A stretch of 64,000 bases of DNA. It comes from JAIROC01 sp031553535. GTDB taxonomy: Bacteria; Bacteroidota; Bacteroidia; Bacteroidales; WCHB1-69. Below are positions 1-9,142 of this stretch, piece by piece. The stretch lies in assembly GCA_031553535.1 (NCBI GenBank), contig JAVBLM010000007.1, positions 28,797-92,796 of the forward strand. The letters are read 5' to 3'. Each line of letters begins with the position of its first letter. Position 1 is the first letter of the stretch. The position numbers and the translations under genes were made by a program. The notes beneath the pieces were generated by a model. That model saw only the letters and a list, made by a program, of their open reading frames with translations. It ran no database searches and was not told the DNA's origin.

Positions 1-37
1 GGTAAAATTCAACATATAGAAAATATCAAGGAATAAC

Positions 38-112
38 CAAATCAACAAAAGAATAAACTGCTTCGCGAATGATAACTTCCTGTAACTTCATTTAATTTGC
101 GTAACTTCTATT
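38..112. repeat. Dispersed intergenic repeat, 38-bp box with upstream extension
   Basis: The box beginning TAACTTCCTGTAACTTC and ending in GCGTAACTTCTATTA, preceded by a shared stretch containing CTGCTTCGCGAATGA, occurs here. A near-identical 75-base copy is at 17805-17880. Shorter copies of the box are at about 3920-3962 and 13177-13218, and reverse-strand or degraded copies are at 19383-19427, 29811-29826 and 41703-41727. It lies downstream of aat, in otherwise featureless sequence (1-271). Confidence 0.75.
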
Positions 113-271
113 ATCATTCCATTTGTTTATGATAGTAACCGCAAAGTTGAATCCTGGTTAATCACAGGTAAATGATGAGAAGCTGTGGCTGATTTATATT
201 TCCTTCGGATAAAGTGGCATTTTCTTTGAACATTTAAAACAATGATATATTGCCGGAAAAAGGCCGGCTAA

Positions 272-970
272 TTATAACGGAAGCAGTTCGGACCAAGACC
301 CTCTTACCGTTTCTTTTTTTACACTTTTGCCCAACATTTTAAGGAATGTTTTTCTCTCAACAGGTTTTGCTCCCAATGTCTGTAAATGATTGGTGACCTG
401 TTGGCAATCGATAAAGTCAAATTCCAACATTTTAAGAGCTTGAACAAGGTAATAAAAAGCGAATTTAGAGGCATCCGTTTCCAAATGAAACATTGATTCG
501 CCTGAAAACATTTTTCCAATCGACAGGCCATAAAGTCCCCCTGCCAATTTTCCGTCTTTATATGTTTCAAAAGAGTGGGCAAATCCCAATTCATGCAGCT
601 TGCAATATGCATCCAGTACATCATCCGTAATCCATGTCCCCTGAACCTGATTCAAACGAGGGGTGCAAGCGCATAATTCCATAACCTGACGAAAATCCGT
701 ATCGATCTTAATTTCATATTCCTTACGATGGATGCGTTTTAACAGGCTTTTTGAAAAAGTTGCTTCGCCGGGAATACAAATCAACCTGGGATCCAGCGAC
801 CACCACAAAACAGGGCCTCCTTCATTATACCAGGGAAAAATTCCTAATGAATACGCCGTCAACAGACGTAAGGGAGATAAATCACCTCCGACAGCCAACA
901 AGCCCTCAGGCTCGGCCAATTCGGGATTGGGAAAGATTATTTCATCTTCAGGGAGGTGGAAAACCGGCAT
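272..970 (-). CDS. aat: Leucyl/phenylalanyl-tRNA--protein transferase
   Basis: Transfers Leu or Phe from aminoacyl-tRNA to N-terminal Arg or Lys of proteins, making them N-degron substrates for ClpS/ClpAP in the cytoplasm. The 232-residue length is normal for the family. Visible family blocks are GLLAVGGDL (23-31), GIFPWY (43-48), WWSLDPR (56-62), GTWIT (111-115), MFSGESMF (154-161) and DCQQ (188-191). The Glu in the fifth block and the Asp/Gln of the last match residues known to be catalytic in the E. coli enzyme. The ATG lies 3 bases after the stop of the thioredoxin-like gene, so the two are probably co-transcribed from the promoter near 2090. Identification is firm from motif order. The functional partner ClpS is not in the window. 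Confidence 0.97.
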   Translation of the reverse strand: MPVFHLPEDEIIFPNPELAEPEGLLAVGGDLSPLRLLTAYSLGIFPWYNEGGPVLWWSLDPRLICIPGEATFSKSLLKRIHRKEYEIKIDTDFRQVMELCACTPRLNQVQGTWITDDVLDAYCKLHELGFAHSFETYKDGKLAGGLYGLSIGKMFSGESMFHLETDASKFAFYYLVQALKMLEFDFIDCQQVTNHLQTLGAKPVERKTFLKMLGKSVKKETVRGSWSELLPL

Positions 971-973
971 TGT

Positions 974-2053
974 TTATCGCAAAAGAACTTCTTTTATTTT
1001 TTGTTCCAATGCTTCCCCGCGCAATCCCTTGGCTATGATATTTCCGTTTTTATCTACAAGAACAGTAAATGGAATACTTCGTACACCATATATAGCCCCT
1101 GCAGCAGATTGCCAACCCTTTAGATCACTGATCTGATTCCATATCAACCCATCCGTCTGAATGGCACGCAACCAGTTCTCCCTGTTCTGATCCAGGGAAA
1201 CACCTAAAATATCAAATCCATATTTACCATAAGTCTGATACAATCGAACCATATTCGGATTCTCAACCCGGCAAGGCCTGCACCATGATGCCCAGAAATC
1301 TATCAATACAACCTTCCCTTTTAAAGAAGAAAGAGAAAATAAATTCCCTGCCGTATCCTCCAATGTTATTTCAGGAGCGGGGTAGCCAATAGCCAGCTTT
1401 TTAACAGATTCTACCTCCTGGTATTTTGCCTTTACAACATTATTTTGCGGATATTTCTTTATCAACGCAGTTAAAACAGAATCATGGACAGGTAAAAAAT
1501 CATCTGCCGGAAGATATTCTATCAAGGCAGCAGAAGCATAATTGTCTGCATTTTTTAACAACATAGTCTGAATTGATTGTGATCTCTCGCGTTCAATGGA
1601 TTGTTTTTCCAGTTGCTTTTGTTCAGCAGTTTTATCTGCCATTTGATCTATCGCTCTTTGCCTTCTATCATATCCCGTATACATTTCCTGAAATGATTTT
1701 AGTAATGTGTTTTGTTCGGAATCCGCTACTTTTGTTATGATTCCCGTAGATGCATCAACATCTATTTGTCCGCTCCCATTCGGGCGCAAAACAACTAAAA
1801 CAGTTTTTCCATCCGAAAGGCCGATAAAATAAAAACCGATATCCGAAGGCTTATATGCAAATTCGAAAGCTCCTTTTTTCCCCAGTGCAACTTTTTCCAA
1901 TGGTGGGGCTTGCCTGTCAAACGGATTATACAATGCAATGCTATCATTTATATTGCCGTTTATTATTGTCCCTTTGATTCCTGTTTGTGCACATCCTGTA
2001 AAACAAACATACAAAAAGCATACTGTAGTTATAATGATCCTATATTCTTTCAT
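974..2053 (-). CDS. TlpA-like thioredoxin-fold lipoprotein with DUF4369
   Basis: Envelope thiol-disulfide oxidoreductase of the TlpA/ResA type common in Bacteroidetes. The start chosen is the ATG at 2053 (MKEYRIIITTV...), because the longer in-frame start at 2092 would overlap a -7 box at 2090-2097. A lipoprotein signal ends FTGC (Cys about 21). Next comes a DUF4369-like beta domain (roughly 25-120), a charged, probably helical linker (about 120-170), and a C-terminal AhpC/TSA-thioredoxin domain with the redox motif WCRPC (about 257-261) and the cis-Pro region SIPFTVLVD. It likely faces the periplasm and reduces a client disulfide. The client is unknown. It is the first gene of a pair with aat. 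Confidence 0.92.
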   Translation of the reverse strand: MKEYRIIITTVCFLYVCFTGCAQTGIKGTIINGNINDSIALYNPFDRQAPPLEKVALGKKGAFEFAYKPSDIGFYFIGLSDGKTVLVVLRPNGSGQIDVDASTGIITKVADSEQNTLLKSFQEMYTGYDRRQRAIDQMADKTAEQKQLEKQSIERERSQSIQTMLLKNADNYASAALIEYLPADDFLPVHDSVLTALIKKYPQNNVVKAKYQEVESVKKLAIGYPAPEITLEDTAGNLFSLSSLKGKVVLIDFWASWCRPCRVENPNMVRLYQTYGKYGFDILGVSLDQNRENWLRAIQTDGLIWNQISDLKGWQSAAGAIYGVRSIPFTVLVDKNGNIIAKGLRGEALEQKIKEVLLR

Positions 2054-2089
2054 TTCCAATACGATTTTTAAATGGTTAGAAGTTAGAAG

Positions 2090-2097
2090 CAAAGGTA
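2090..2097 (-). promoter_or_regulatory. Bacteroidetes -7 box for tlpA-like/aat
   Basis: Plus-strand CAAAGGTA reads TACCTTTG on the minus strand, matching the Bacteroidetes -7 consensus TAnnTTTG. It lies 36 bases upstream of the ATG at 2053. A TTTTTG stretch upstream (near 2121-2126) could act as the -33 element, but spacing is slightly long. Confidence 0.6.
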
Positions 2098-2216
2098 CAA
2101 TTATTTTGTATAATAGTCTGCAAAAATTGAGAAAAGAATAAGCAACACACCAACAAAAATGTATTTATATTCGTCCAAATAGATATATCGGCATGACATG
2201 TCTCCTTTTTACTAAA

Positions 2217-2460
2217 TTAATTCTTAGAGATCTTTTGCGTAATACTTCCTTTTTCTGTTTTTATTTTCAGAAAATAGATTCCTGCCGGCAGATTAGAGAT
2301 ATCTATGGTTATAATGGACGAGTGGACAGATTAACAAGTGAATATTACTACCTAAGACATCGTAAATTTCAATATCCCCATCTCGTAATTTGTAATTGCT
2401 TGTTATATTCTGTTTATTGAGTCCTGTATTCTCATAATTATTACAAGGATAAACGCCATT
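2217..2460 (-). pseudogene. Remnant of a T9SS C-terminal sorting domain
   Basis: On the minus strand the last 32 codons before a TAA at 2217-2219 read ITIDISNLPAGIYFLKIKTE followed by KGSITQKISKN. This is the typical end of a type A T9SS sorting domain. Further upstream, in another frame, stands RDGDIEIYDVLG, the typical middle of the same domain, so a frameshift near 2310-2330 separates the halves. Nothing of the cargo protein remains before the rimO stop at 2465. Either a secreted protein gene was deleted, or its tail was copied here. The identity of the domain is seen in the sequence; the history is inference. Confidence 0.75.
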
Positions 2461-2464
2461 CCTA

Positions 2465-3820
2465 TTATTTATCCTCTACTGACCCGATTAAATCAAAATA
2501 ATCCGCATCCGATATGGTAACAGTATAAAAATTCCCAACAATAAGCTTTTGTTTATTCTTTGGGATAATTACGGTATTATCTACCTCCGGTGAATCAAAT
2601 TCAGTCCGGCCAATAAAATGATCTTTTTCTTCCGTATCTATCAATACTTTAAATTTATTCCCAACCTTTTGCCTGTTTTTTCCCAACGAAATATCCTGCT
2701 GAAGAAACATCAGCTCTTCCATTCTGTCTTCTTTCTCCTTTTGGCTAACGGTCTCTTTCAATTTATAAGCAGGGGTGTTCTCCTCATGGGAATACGTAAA
2801 TATGCCCACCCTATCCAATTGGCTTTCCTCAAGGAAATCCCTTAATTGATGAAACCTTTTCTTTGTCTCTCCCGGAAAGCCTACAATAATAGACGTCCGA
2901 ATGGCAATATCAGGAATTTTATTCCGTATTGTATCCAACAACCTGCGTATTTCATCGCCTGTGATTTTCCTTTTCATCCCGGATAAGATATCGTCGTTTA
3001 TGTGTTGTATCGGGATGTCCAGGTACTTGCAAATCGAGGAATATTCTTTCATTAAATCTAAAATATCAATCTGAAAAGAATTAGGATATGCATAATGAAG
3101 CCGGATCCATTCAATATCTTTTACCTTCAATAATTCTTCCAGAAGAGAATATATCTTCCGCTTTTTATACAAGTCGTAACCATAATGGGTAAGGTCTTGT
3201 GCTACCAATATTAATTCTTTTACCCCTTGCTCGGCCAAAACGATAGCCTCGTCACGAATGACTTCGATAGGCTTTGATATTTGCTTCCCCCGTATCCTGG
3301 GAATCGCACAAAATGCACACTGGTGGCTGCACCCTTCCGATATTTTTAAATAGGCATAATGAGAGGGAGTACTTATTTTCCGTATCGTCAATGCTTCCGC
3401 ATAAAGCTTGGCATTTAAGAATGATAAAATATCCCGTAACGAATTAACCCCAAAGATAGCATCCAATTCAGGGATTTCTTTCCGTAAATCATCCCCATAT
3501 CTCGCAGATAAACATCCGAATACAATCAATATTTTTATTTCCCCTTTTACTTTCTGCTCCACACAATCCAAAATAGTCTCAATGGATTGCGCTTTTGCAT
3601 CTTGAATAAATCCGCAGGTATTGATCAGCGTAATGGGTAGAGGTTTGGGAGATTCGTGGGTAACGCGAAACGAATTCTGTTCCAGTTGAGATGCCAATTG
3701 TTCAGAATCCACCGTATTCTTCGAACAACCCAGCGTTATAATATTAATATCGTAGTCTACTAAATTTGCTTTATTAGAGCCTGTTCTTACCATCAGAAAG
3801 TTTTCAAAACTAGGAGCCAT
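2465..3820 (-). CDS. rimO: Ribosomal protein S12 methylthiotransferase RimO
   Basis: Radical SAM methylthiotransferase that adds a methylthio group to a conserved aspartate of ribosomal protein S12. The UPF0004 domain carries three cluster cysteines (about C32 in TLGCSKN, C69 in NTCGF, C103 in FGCLSARYG). The radical SAM motif CSHQCAFC (C164, C168, C171) follows, and a TRAM-like domain closes the protein (about 378-451). The TLGCSKNTVDSE block is typical of RimO rather than MiaB. The N-terminus is about 20 residues longer than most homologues; the ATG at 3793 (codon 10) is an equally plausible start, and no strong ribosome binding site decides between them. It stands alone, with no partner gene close by. 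Confidence 0.95.
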   Translation of the reverse strand: MAPSFENFLMVRTGSNKANLVDYDINIITLGCSKNTVDSEQLASQLEQNSFRVTHESPKPLPITLINTCGFIQDAKAQSIETILDCVEQKVKGEIKILIVFGCLSARYGDDLRKEIPELDAIFGVNSLRDILSFLNAKLYAEALTIRKISTPSHYAYLKISEGCSHQCAFCAIPRIRGKQISKPIEVIRDEAIVLAEQGVKELILVAQDLTHYGYDLYKKRKIYSLLEELLKVKDIEWIRLHYAYPNSFQIDILDLMKEYSSICKYLDIPIQHINDDILSGMKRKITGDEIRRLLDTIRNKIPDIAIRTSIIVGFPGETKKRFHQLRDFLEESQLDRVGIFTYSHEENTPAYKLKETVSQKEKEDRMEELMFLQQDISLGKNRQKVGNKFKVLIDTEEKDHFIGRTEFDSPEVDNTVIIPKNKQKLIVGNFYTVTISDADYFDLIGSVEDK

Positions 3821-3917
3821 ATTCTATCATAAAATAATGGTTAATGATTAGTGGTAAATGATTAATATTTTACCGGTTTTATCTGTTTTATCCTTTCCGC
3901 TTGCTGCATGTTGCGTT

Positions 3918-3962
3918 ACTTATAACTTCCTGTAACTTCATTTAACTTGCGTAACTTTTATT
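3918..3962. repeat. Dispersed 38-bp box
   Basis: Copy of the TAACTTCCTGTAACTTC...GCGTAACTTTTATTA box, lying directly after the MORN gene stop and preceded by other short recurring pieces (TTATCTGTTTTATC, TGCATGTTGCGTT) also seen near 13087 and 63800. Confidence 0.7.
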
Positions 3963-3963
3963 A

Positions 3964-5277
3964 CTATCTTTTCCCTGTTGTGAGATCTTCTTTCATATCT
4001 TTCAATACCTTTTTCTCACCATCCTTATATTGAACCTTATACACGACATCGCCTTTTTCGTTATAGTATGTCCAAATTCCTGTTTTATTGAGCATATTGT
4101 ATGCCCCTTCGCTATGCTTTTTACCGGTGGGATAATATTCCACCCACTTCCCGTGGGCAAAGTCGTCATAAAATCCCTGTTTACGTGAAACTCTTCCTAC
4201 TTTATCATAAAACGACCACTCCCCGCATTTCCTGTCAAACTCGTATTTCCCCGATTCCAATGGGTTTCCAAGTTCGGAATATTCCATCCATTTTCCATGT
4301 TTTTGATCATTCTTATAAGTCCCTTGGCTACGAAGTCTCCCACTCATCCAATAGTAGGTATACTGGCCACTTTTTTTATTCTGGTCGTAATCTATTTTAT
4401 ATTTTAATGTTTCATCGGGATACCATCCATGCCACGTCTTACACATCAGGCCTCCACAAAAATACCCTTCATCCTGTTTCCTTCCCGTAGGATACCATTG
4501 AGTCCAAAGGCCATCCTCCTTATCATTAAGAAAGTTTCCCTGTCTTTGCTTTTTCCCATTCTCATACCAGGCAATCCATGTTCCATTGCGTAATCCTTTT
4601 TTAAAAGGGCCTGCTTTCCATTTCTCTCCTGTTTCATAATAAAACACCCAATCACCGTCCTGCTGCCCACTGATAAAATTTCCACGGCTTCCCAGAGTAC
4701 CATCAGGATAATAAAACGACCATAAACTATCTTGCAGCCCGTTATGAAACAGACCCTGCATTTCTACATTGCCGTTATCATACCACCAGGTAGCAAATCC
4801 TTCAATCTCTCCATTATGGTAAACCCCTTCAAATGATTGTTGCTTATTAGCATGAAATTCTTTGCATTCCCTTTCCAACAAATCATCTTCATAGAAGCAC
4901 GTTTTTTCTATTTGTCCGTTTGTCCGATAAAATGTCCATGAACTGTCCTTTTTATACTCTTTAAAAAACCCCTTACTTTCTATCTCTCCATTTGCATACC
5001 AACTGGTAAAAGGACCTGTTTGTGGAAAATAAACAGCTTGTTTTTGTCCATTGTCATGCCATGTTTTCCATTCTCCTATTCTCTTTCCTTGAGAATAATT
5101 TCCTTCTGCAGATATAGCTCCTGACGGATGATAATATATCCAATAACCCTCTTCTTTATCGTCTTTTATTTCTCCTTCACTCTTAAGTTTTCCATTTTTC
5201 CAGTATTCTTTCGATGGTTGAGCGGATACGGAAGCACAAACTAACAAAACAAAAGCTATAATAATATTCCTTTTCAT
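3964..5277 (-). CDS. Exported MORN-variant repeat protein
   Basis: 437 residues: an N-terminal signal peptide (about 1-19, ending VSAQ) followed almost entirely by repeats of about 20-23 residues of the form G-x-W-x-x-Y/W-x-x-N/T-G-x-x-x-x-x-G-x-F/Y. This is the MORN_2/YwqK-like repeat. About 17 units are visible from SKEYWKNGKLKSEG to the end. In Bacteroidetes such proteins are exported, and their role is unknown. The repeats form an extended beta sheet in better studied MORN proteins and probably serve as a binding scaffold. The gene is 36 bases after the Gfo/Idh gene and may be read from the same promoter. No enzyme motif is visible. Confidence 0.85.
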   Translation of the reverse strand: MKRNIIIAFVLLVCASVSAQPSKEYWKNGKLKSEGEIKDDKEEGYWIYYHPSGAISAEGNYSQGKRIGEWKTWHDNGQKQAVYFPQTGPFTSWYANGEIESKGFFKEYKKDSSWTFYRTNGQIEKTCFYEDDLLERECKEFHANKQQSFEGVYHNGEIEGFATWWYDNGNVEMQGLFHNGLQDSLWSFYYPDGTLGSRGNFISGQQDGDWVFYYETGEKWKAGPFKKGLRNGTWIAWYENGKKQRQGNFLNDKEDGLWTQWYPTGRKQDEGYFCGGLMCKTWHGWYPDETLKYKIDYDQNKKSGQYTYYWMSGRLRSQGTYKNDQKHGKWMEYSELGNPLESGKYEFDRKCGEWSFYDKVGRVSRKQGFYDDFAHGKWVEYYPTGKKHSEGAYNMLNKTGIWTYYNEKGDVVYKVQYKDGEKKVLKDMKEDLTTGKR

Positions 5278-5313
5278 TAATAATTGATCTTTATTTCCAA
5301 AATAAGTTTTATT

Positions 5314-6267
5314 TTAATTGTTTCCACATGCAAAAGGATGCTTATCTGCTAAAATAGCCGAACAACATTCTGCATTGCGAATATAATGTACAATTTCTAT
5401 ACTTGGTTTTGCACAATCTAATCCGAATCCATCTCCTGCAAGTATATGTTGATAACTGACCGTATGCAAATCGGTAAATCCTCCTGTAAACTCCAATTCT
5501 TCGCGGTCGATCAGGATAGAACGATACGACATCTGTCCCCTTTTTCTAATATCCTCCGGCAGATAATCCGCATCTATACTTAAAAACCAACGAACCCGGG
5601 CCCGTTCAAACTGTAAGAATCCGGAACACCAGGTTGGGGTACGGTGATGGACAACATTCATCTTCAATTCACCGAATATATAATAAAGCATATCAAAAAA
5701 ATGAATGCCGATATTGGTAACCAGTCCTCCCGACTTCTCCTCATCTCCCTTCCATGAATAATGATACCATTTCCCCCGGCTTGTTATATAGGTTAGATCA
5801 ACATCGTATATTTTATCCGACTTGTCCGCTTTTATTTCTTCTTTCAATTTGACAATAGCCGGATGATGGCGAAGCTGTAAAATATTATAAATCTTTTTCC
5901 CTGTTTCTTTTTCCAGCTCTCCCAAAGCATCAACATTCCAAGGGTTTAGTACCAATGGTTTCTCACATATTGCATTCGTATTATTCCGTAATGCCATGCG
6001 GATATGTGCATCATGGAGATAGTTAGGCGTACAGATGCTGAAAAAATCTATTGGGGATTTTTCGTTATTATGCTGTACTTTATAGACATGCCTTTCAAAG
6101 CGTTCCGGTTCTGTGAAAAAATCCGCATCAGGAAAATAGCTGTCTATAACCCCGACATTATCATATTTATCCAAAGCCACCAATAAATTATTATTTGTTT
6201 CTTTGATTGCCTTTAAATGTCGTGGTGCAACATATCCGGCCAAACCTAACAATGCAAAGTTTTTCAT
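5314..6267 (-). CDS. Gfo/Idh/MocA oxidoreductase, probable UDP-GlcNAcA 3-dehydrogenase (WbpB/WlbA-like)
   Basis: NAD(P)-dependent oxidoreductase. The Rossmann start FALLGLAGYVAPRH, the PNYLHDAHI block and the Gfo/Idh signature EKPLVLNP are visible, with a downstream GIHFFDML histidine-containing helix typical of the family. The wording of the N-terminus (AGYVAPRHLKAIKETNNNLLVALD) and the adjacent hexapeptide acetyltransferase fit WbpB/WlbA, which oxidises C3 of UDP-N-acetylglucosaminuronate on the route to 2,3-diacetamido-2,3-dideoxyuronates of surface polysaccharide. The ATG at 6267 is preferred to an in-frame TTG at 6276. It lies 12 bases after the acetyltransferase stop. The aminotransferase (WbpE) of this pathway is not in the window, so the substrate is inferred. 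Confidence 0.85.
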   Translation of the reverse strand: MKNFALLGLAGYVAPRHLKAIKETNNNLLVALDKYDNVGVIDSYFPDADFFTEPERFERHVYKVQHNNEKSPIDFFSICTPNYLHDAHIRMALRNNTNAICEKPLVLNPWNVDALGELEKETGKKIYNILQLRHHPAIVKLKEEIKADKSDKIYDVDLTYITSRGKWYHYSWKGDEEKSGGLVTNIGIHFFDMLYYIFGELKMNVVHHRTPTWCSGFLQFERARVRWFLSIDADYLPEDIRKRGQMSYRSILIDREELEFTGGFTDLHTVSYQHILAGDGFGLDCAKPSIEIVHYIRNAECCSAILADKHPFACGNN

Positions 6268-6279
6268 ACTTAACAAGCT

Positions 6280-6849
6280 CTATAATTTAGTTACCTGATT
6301 ATTCTTCAATTGGTACTCCTCTTTCGATTCAGGGCAAATTGCTCTTCCCTGATTATTAAAATATAAACGATGCCCGTATTCGCTCATCCATCCAATCTGA
6401 CGCGCTGGATTCCCTACCACCAATGCATAATCCGGGATTGACTTTGTCACTACTGTCCCGGCGCCAATAAATGCATATTTACCGATATCATGACCGCAAA
6501 TTACTGTCGCATTTGCACCGATTGTAGCCCCTTTTCCTACATATGTTTTCTCATACTGATTCTTACGGCTTATCGCACTACGGGGATTAACAACATTGGT
6601 AAATACCATAGACGGACCTAAAAAAACATCGTCCTCACAAATAACGCCTGTATAAATTGAAACATTGTTTTGTACTTTTACATTATTCCCTAAGATCACT
6701 TCGGGAGAGACAACTACATTTTGTCCCAGATTACAATTTTTTCCGATTATACAATTTGACATGATGTGAGAAAAATGCCAGATCTTTGTGCCGTCTCCAA
6801 TTGTACAGCCTTCATCTACTATTGCCGTCTCATGAACCTGATATGCCAT
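6280..6849 (-). CDS. Left-handed beta-helix N-acetyltransferase, WbpD/WlbB-like
   Basis: Hexapeptide-repeat acyltransferase of about 189 residues. Repeats such as CTIGDGTKIWHFSHI, CIIGKNCNLGQNVV and ATIGANATVICGHDIG-KYAFIGAGTVV form the beta-helix. The order IWHFSHIMSNCIIG and the VVNPRSAISRK loop match UDP-2-acetamido-3-amino-uronate N-acetyltransferases (WbpD/WlbB). It uses acetyl-CoA to acetylate the 3-amino group of the nucleotide sugar in the cytosol. The ATG at 6849 is chosen; an upstream in-frame codon at 6873 would lie inside the -7 box at 6860-6867. It is the first gene of an operon with the Gfo/Idh enzyme. Confidence 0.88.
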   Translation of the reverse strand: MAYQVHETAIVDEGCTIGDGTKIWHFSHIMSNCIIGKNCNLGQNVVVSPEVILGNNVKVQNNVSIYTGVICEDDVFLGPSMVFTNVVNPRSAISRKNQYEKTYVGKGATIGANATVICGHDIGKYAFIGAGTVVTKSIPDYALVVGNPARQIGWMSEYGHRLYFNNQGRAICPESKEEYQLKNNQVTKL

Positions 6850-6859
6850 ATTCTTTTTG

Positions 6860-6867
6860 CAAATATA
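6860..6867 (-). promoter_or_regulatory. Bacteroidetes -7 box for the WlbB/WlbA-like operon
   Basis: Plus-strand CAAATATA reads TATATTTG on the minus strand. It is only about 10 bases from the ATG at 6849, implying a very short leader and excluding the longer start. Confidence 0.6.
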
Positions 6868-6964
6868 CAACAAATTCTATTGTAGATAAACGGTTTTTGT
6901 CGATTTACTGAAGGAAAGAATCATATTTTTGTTTGAAGATCATGCTTATTTAACTATAGAGAAT

Positions 6965-9019
6965 TTAACGTACAACCATTGAACCCTGATTCTTTAATTC
7001 ATGGTAAGGAATTATCTTTTGCGCACATGTTTTACGAATATTCATAAGACGATAATGAGAATAACTGCCACCGGTAATGATCATGTCAAAATCAAACATC
7101 TTTTGCAAAACATCCATAGGGATATTTACATTATTATGCAACAAAATATAATTAACCTTCAATTTTCGTTCGAGGGCAATTGCATAGAGCGGCTGGTCGA
7201 TAATTAAAATGCTTTTATTATGAACACGTATAAAATGCCGGCCTGTAATATTTTTTACTTCCTTTATTCGATGATAAATATGATTGTTCTTAATGCCATA
7301 ATTATATGTTTGATGATTTTCTTCCATATTATGATCCCAAATAAGTGTAGAAGCTCGTCCTTCTATACAATCAACAGCATAGCCTGATTTCACACTGTGA
7401 AAAATAATTTCTTTTTGTTGATTTACTTTTATCTGTTTACCTAAATCTATTCCCATCACAATAATTAGACAGAGAAGCGCCTGGAATAAGTATACTTTCT
7501 TCTTATAAAGAAATGCTGCTATGAATAACAAAATTAACAAATATATAAAACCAACCTGTAATGCAGACAGATCTATATTACTTGTAACAGAATATGGTAA
7601 TGCTTCAATAGTAACTATTATCCAATTCATAGACTTGATTAAATATACCAATACCAAAGAAAGATACTTATAGGCAAAAGCCCAAAAAGAGAACACCAAA
7701 ACTGCAATTCCAAATCCCATTACAATAGGAGTCAATGTTATAACTGCAATATTAGTTAATAAAAAATAGTTTGGAAATTGATGAAAATACAAAATAGCCA
7801 AAGGAGCCGTTAACAATTGTGCAGCGAAAGAAACCGTAATAATATCCCATACATAATTCCCTATTTTTGTCCTTGCTTTATAAAGTGAACCCAAAGGCCG
7901 TTGCAGCCACACTATACCAAACACTGCCAAATAGGAGAACTGAAACCCTACCTCAAGGATTAACAAAGGATTTAGAAGTAAAAGAACAATCAAAGATACC
8001 ATTAAACTATTATAGCTATTCGTTCGTCGATTTAACATTCCTCCTATTGCAACAAAAGAAAACATGGCAGAAGCCCTCATGACAGGAGGTGCCAATCCCG
8101 TAACACAAGCATAAAACCACACTGTAATCAAAAGAATAATAGAACGAATAATCCGTTGACTTTTGTTTCTATCAAGAAAGCGCAGTAAAAAAGAAACAAT
8201 CATAAAAATAATTCCTACATGCATTCCCGATACGCTTAAAATATGGCTAACTCCTGCAGAACTATAACTTCGTTCCAAATCAGGATCTAACTCATCACTG
8301 GATCCTAAGAGAATTGCAGCAATAACACCATACTCTTGGATATCCATATCGCAATCCTGAAATATCTTTAAAAGCTTACTGCGAATATTGGTAGCAAAAT
8401 CTATGATTGGATTTCCATTCTTTCCGCTAATCTTTTGCCATGAATTAGCCTCAATATACGATTGTATATGAATACTCTTTATGGATAAATATCGCTTATA
8501 ATTAAATTCTCTAGGGTTTTTAGGTCCAACAGGTTCATTAAGATATGAATAAAATAACAGTCTATCCCCATAGCTGATCTTCTGAGATTGTTCATTTTTT
8601 TGGATGTGTATAATTGCTTTACTATGCTCGGGGTAAAATTTTCCGTCATGTTTATATTCCTCTATTTCAACAATTAACTTTACAGTTTTTGTTTTAATAA
8701 CCGGAGATTCTATTACAGAAGCAATAAACAAGTGCTTATCATTGCCCATTGATACAGGAGAGGGCTTGCCTTTAGCAATAAAGAACTGTGTATAAGCAAG
8801 GGAAAAGGAAAGAATAGAAACAAAAATCAACAATCCACTTACCCATCGGTTTTGATACTTGCGAAATTTATACAATATCAAAACAGAAAACATTCCTAAG
8901 CATGTAATGGGAAGTAAGATCCAAATGGGAAAGACAATACCAGTGTAAAAAACAATTAGTATCCCCGCAACAAAAGGGAATAATATGCGCAATAACGGAT
9001 ATTTATTCCATGAGAACAT
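6965..9019 (-). CDS. comEC: ComEC/Rec2 family DNA-uptake channel
   Basis: Large inner-membrane protein (684 residues) of the ComEC/Rec2 family, which passes single-stranded DNA into the cytoplasm during transformation. It opens with several hydrophobic segments (about 8-80), then a soluble DUF4131-like OB region (about 85-200). The family-defining block ILLGSSDELDPDLERSYSSA followed by GVSHILSVSGMHVGI (about 223-262) comes next, then a long multi-spanning region to about 520. The C-terminal part (about 525-684) is shorter than the metallo-beta-lactamase domain of Bacillus ComEC and shows no HxHxDH motif, as is common in Bacteroidetes. No other competence gene is nearby, so uptake function is inferred from the family. 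Confidence 0.9.
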   Translation of the reverse strand: MFSWNKYPLLRILFPFVAGILIVFYTGIVFPIWILLPITCLGMFSVLILYKFRKYQNRWVSGLLIFVSILSFSLAYTQFFIAKGKPSPVSMGNDKHLFIASVIESPVIKTKTVKLIVEIEEYKHDGKFYPEHSKAIIHIQKNEQSQKISYGDRLLFYSYLNEPVGPKNPREFNYKRYLSIKSIHIQSYIEANSWQKISGKNGNPIIDFATNIRSKLLKIFQDCDMDIQEYGVIAAILLGSSDELDPDLERSYSSAGVSHILSVSGMHVGIIFMIVSFLLRFLDRNKSQRIIRSIILLITVWFYACVTGLAPPVMRASAMFSFVAIGGMLNRRTNSYNSLMVSLIVLLLLNPLLILEVGFQFSYLAVFGIVWLQRPLGSLYKARTKIGNYVWDIITVSFAAQLLTAPLAILYFHQFPNYFLLTNIAVITLTPIVMGFGIAVLVFSFWAFAYKYLSLVLVYLIKSMNWIIVTIEALPYSVTSNIDLSALQVGFIYLLILLFIAAFLYKKKVYLFQALLCLIIVMGIDLGKQIKVNQQKEIIFHSVKSGYAVDCIEGRASTLIWDHNMEENHQTYNYGIKNNHIYHRIKEVKNITGRHFIRVHNKSILIIDQPLYAIALERKLKVNYILLHNNVNIPMDVLQKMFDFDMIITGGSYSHYRLMNIRKTCAQKIIPYHELKNQGSMVVR

Positions 9020-9142
9020 AGTAGTTATATTTTCGTAATTTAGTTTCTTTTGATGACCTCGTTATACTTTCAGTGCCTTTATCTTTACATATAAAATAAT
9101 CCGATTTAAAATTGATTGCCCTGTTTTGTTACTTTTTATCTG

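Noticed and set aside
732..1136. Open frame of 134 codons opposite aat and the thioredoxin-like gene
   Set aside because: It is antisense to two well-supported genes, its composition is odd and it resembles no family.
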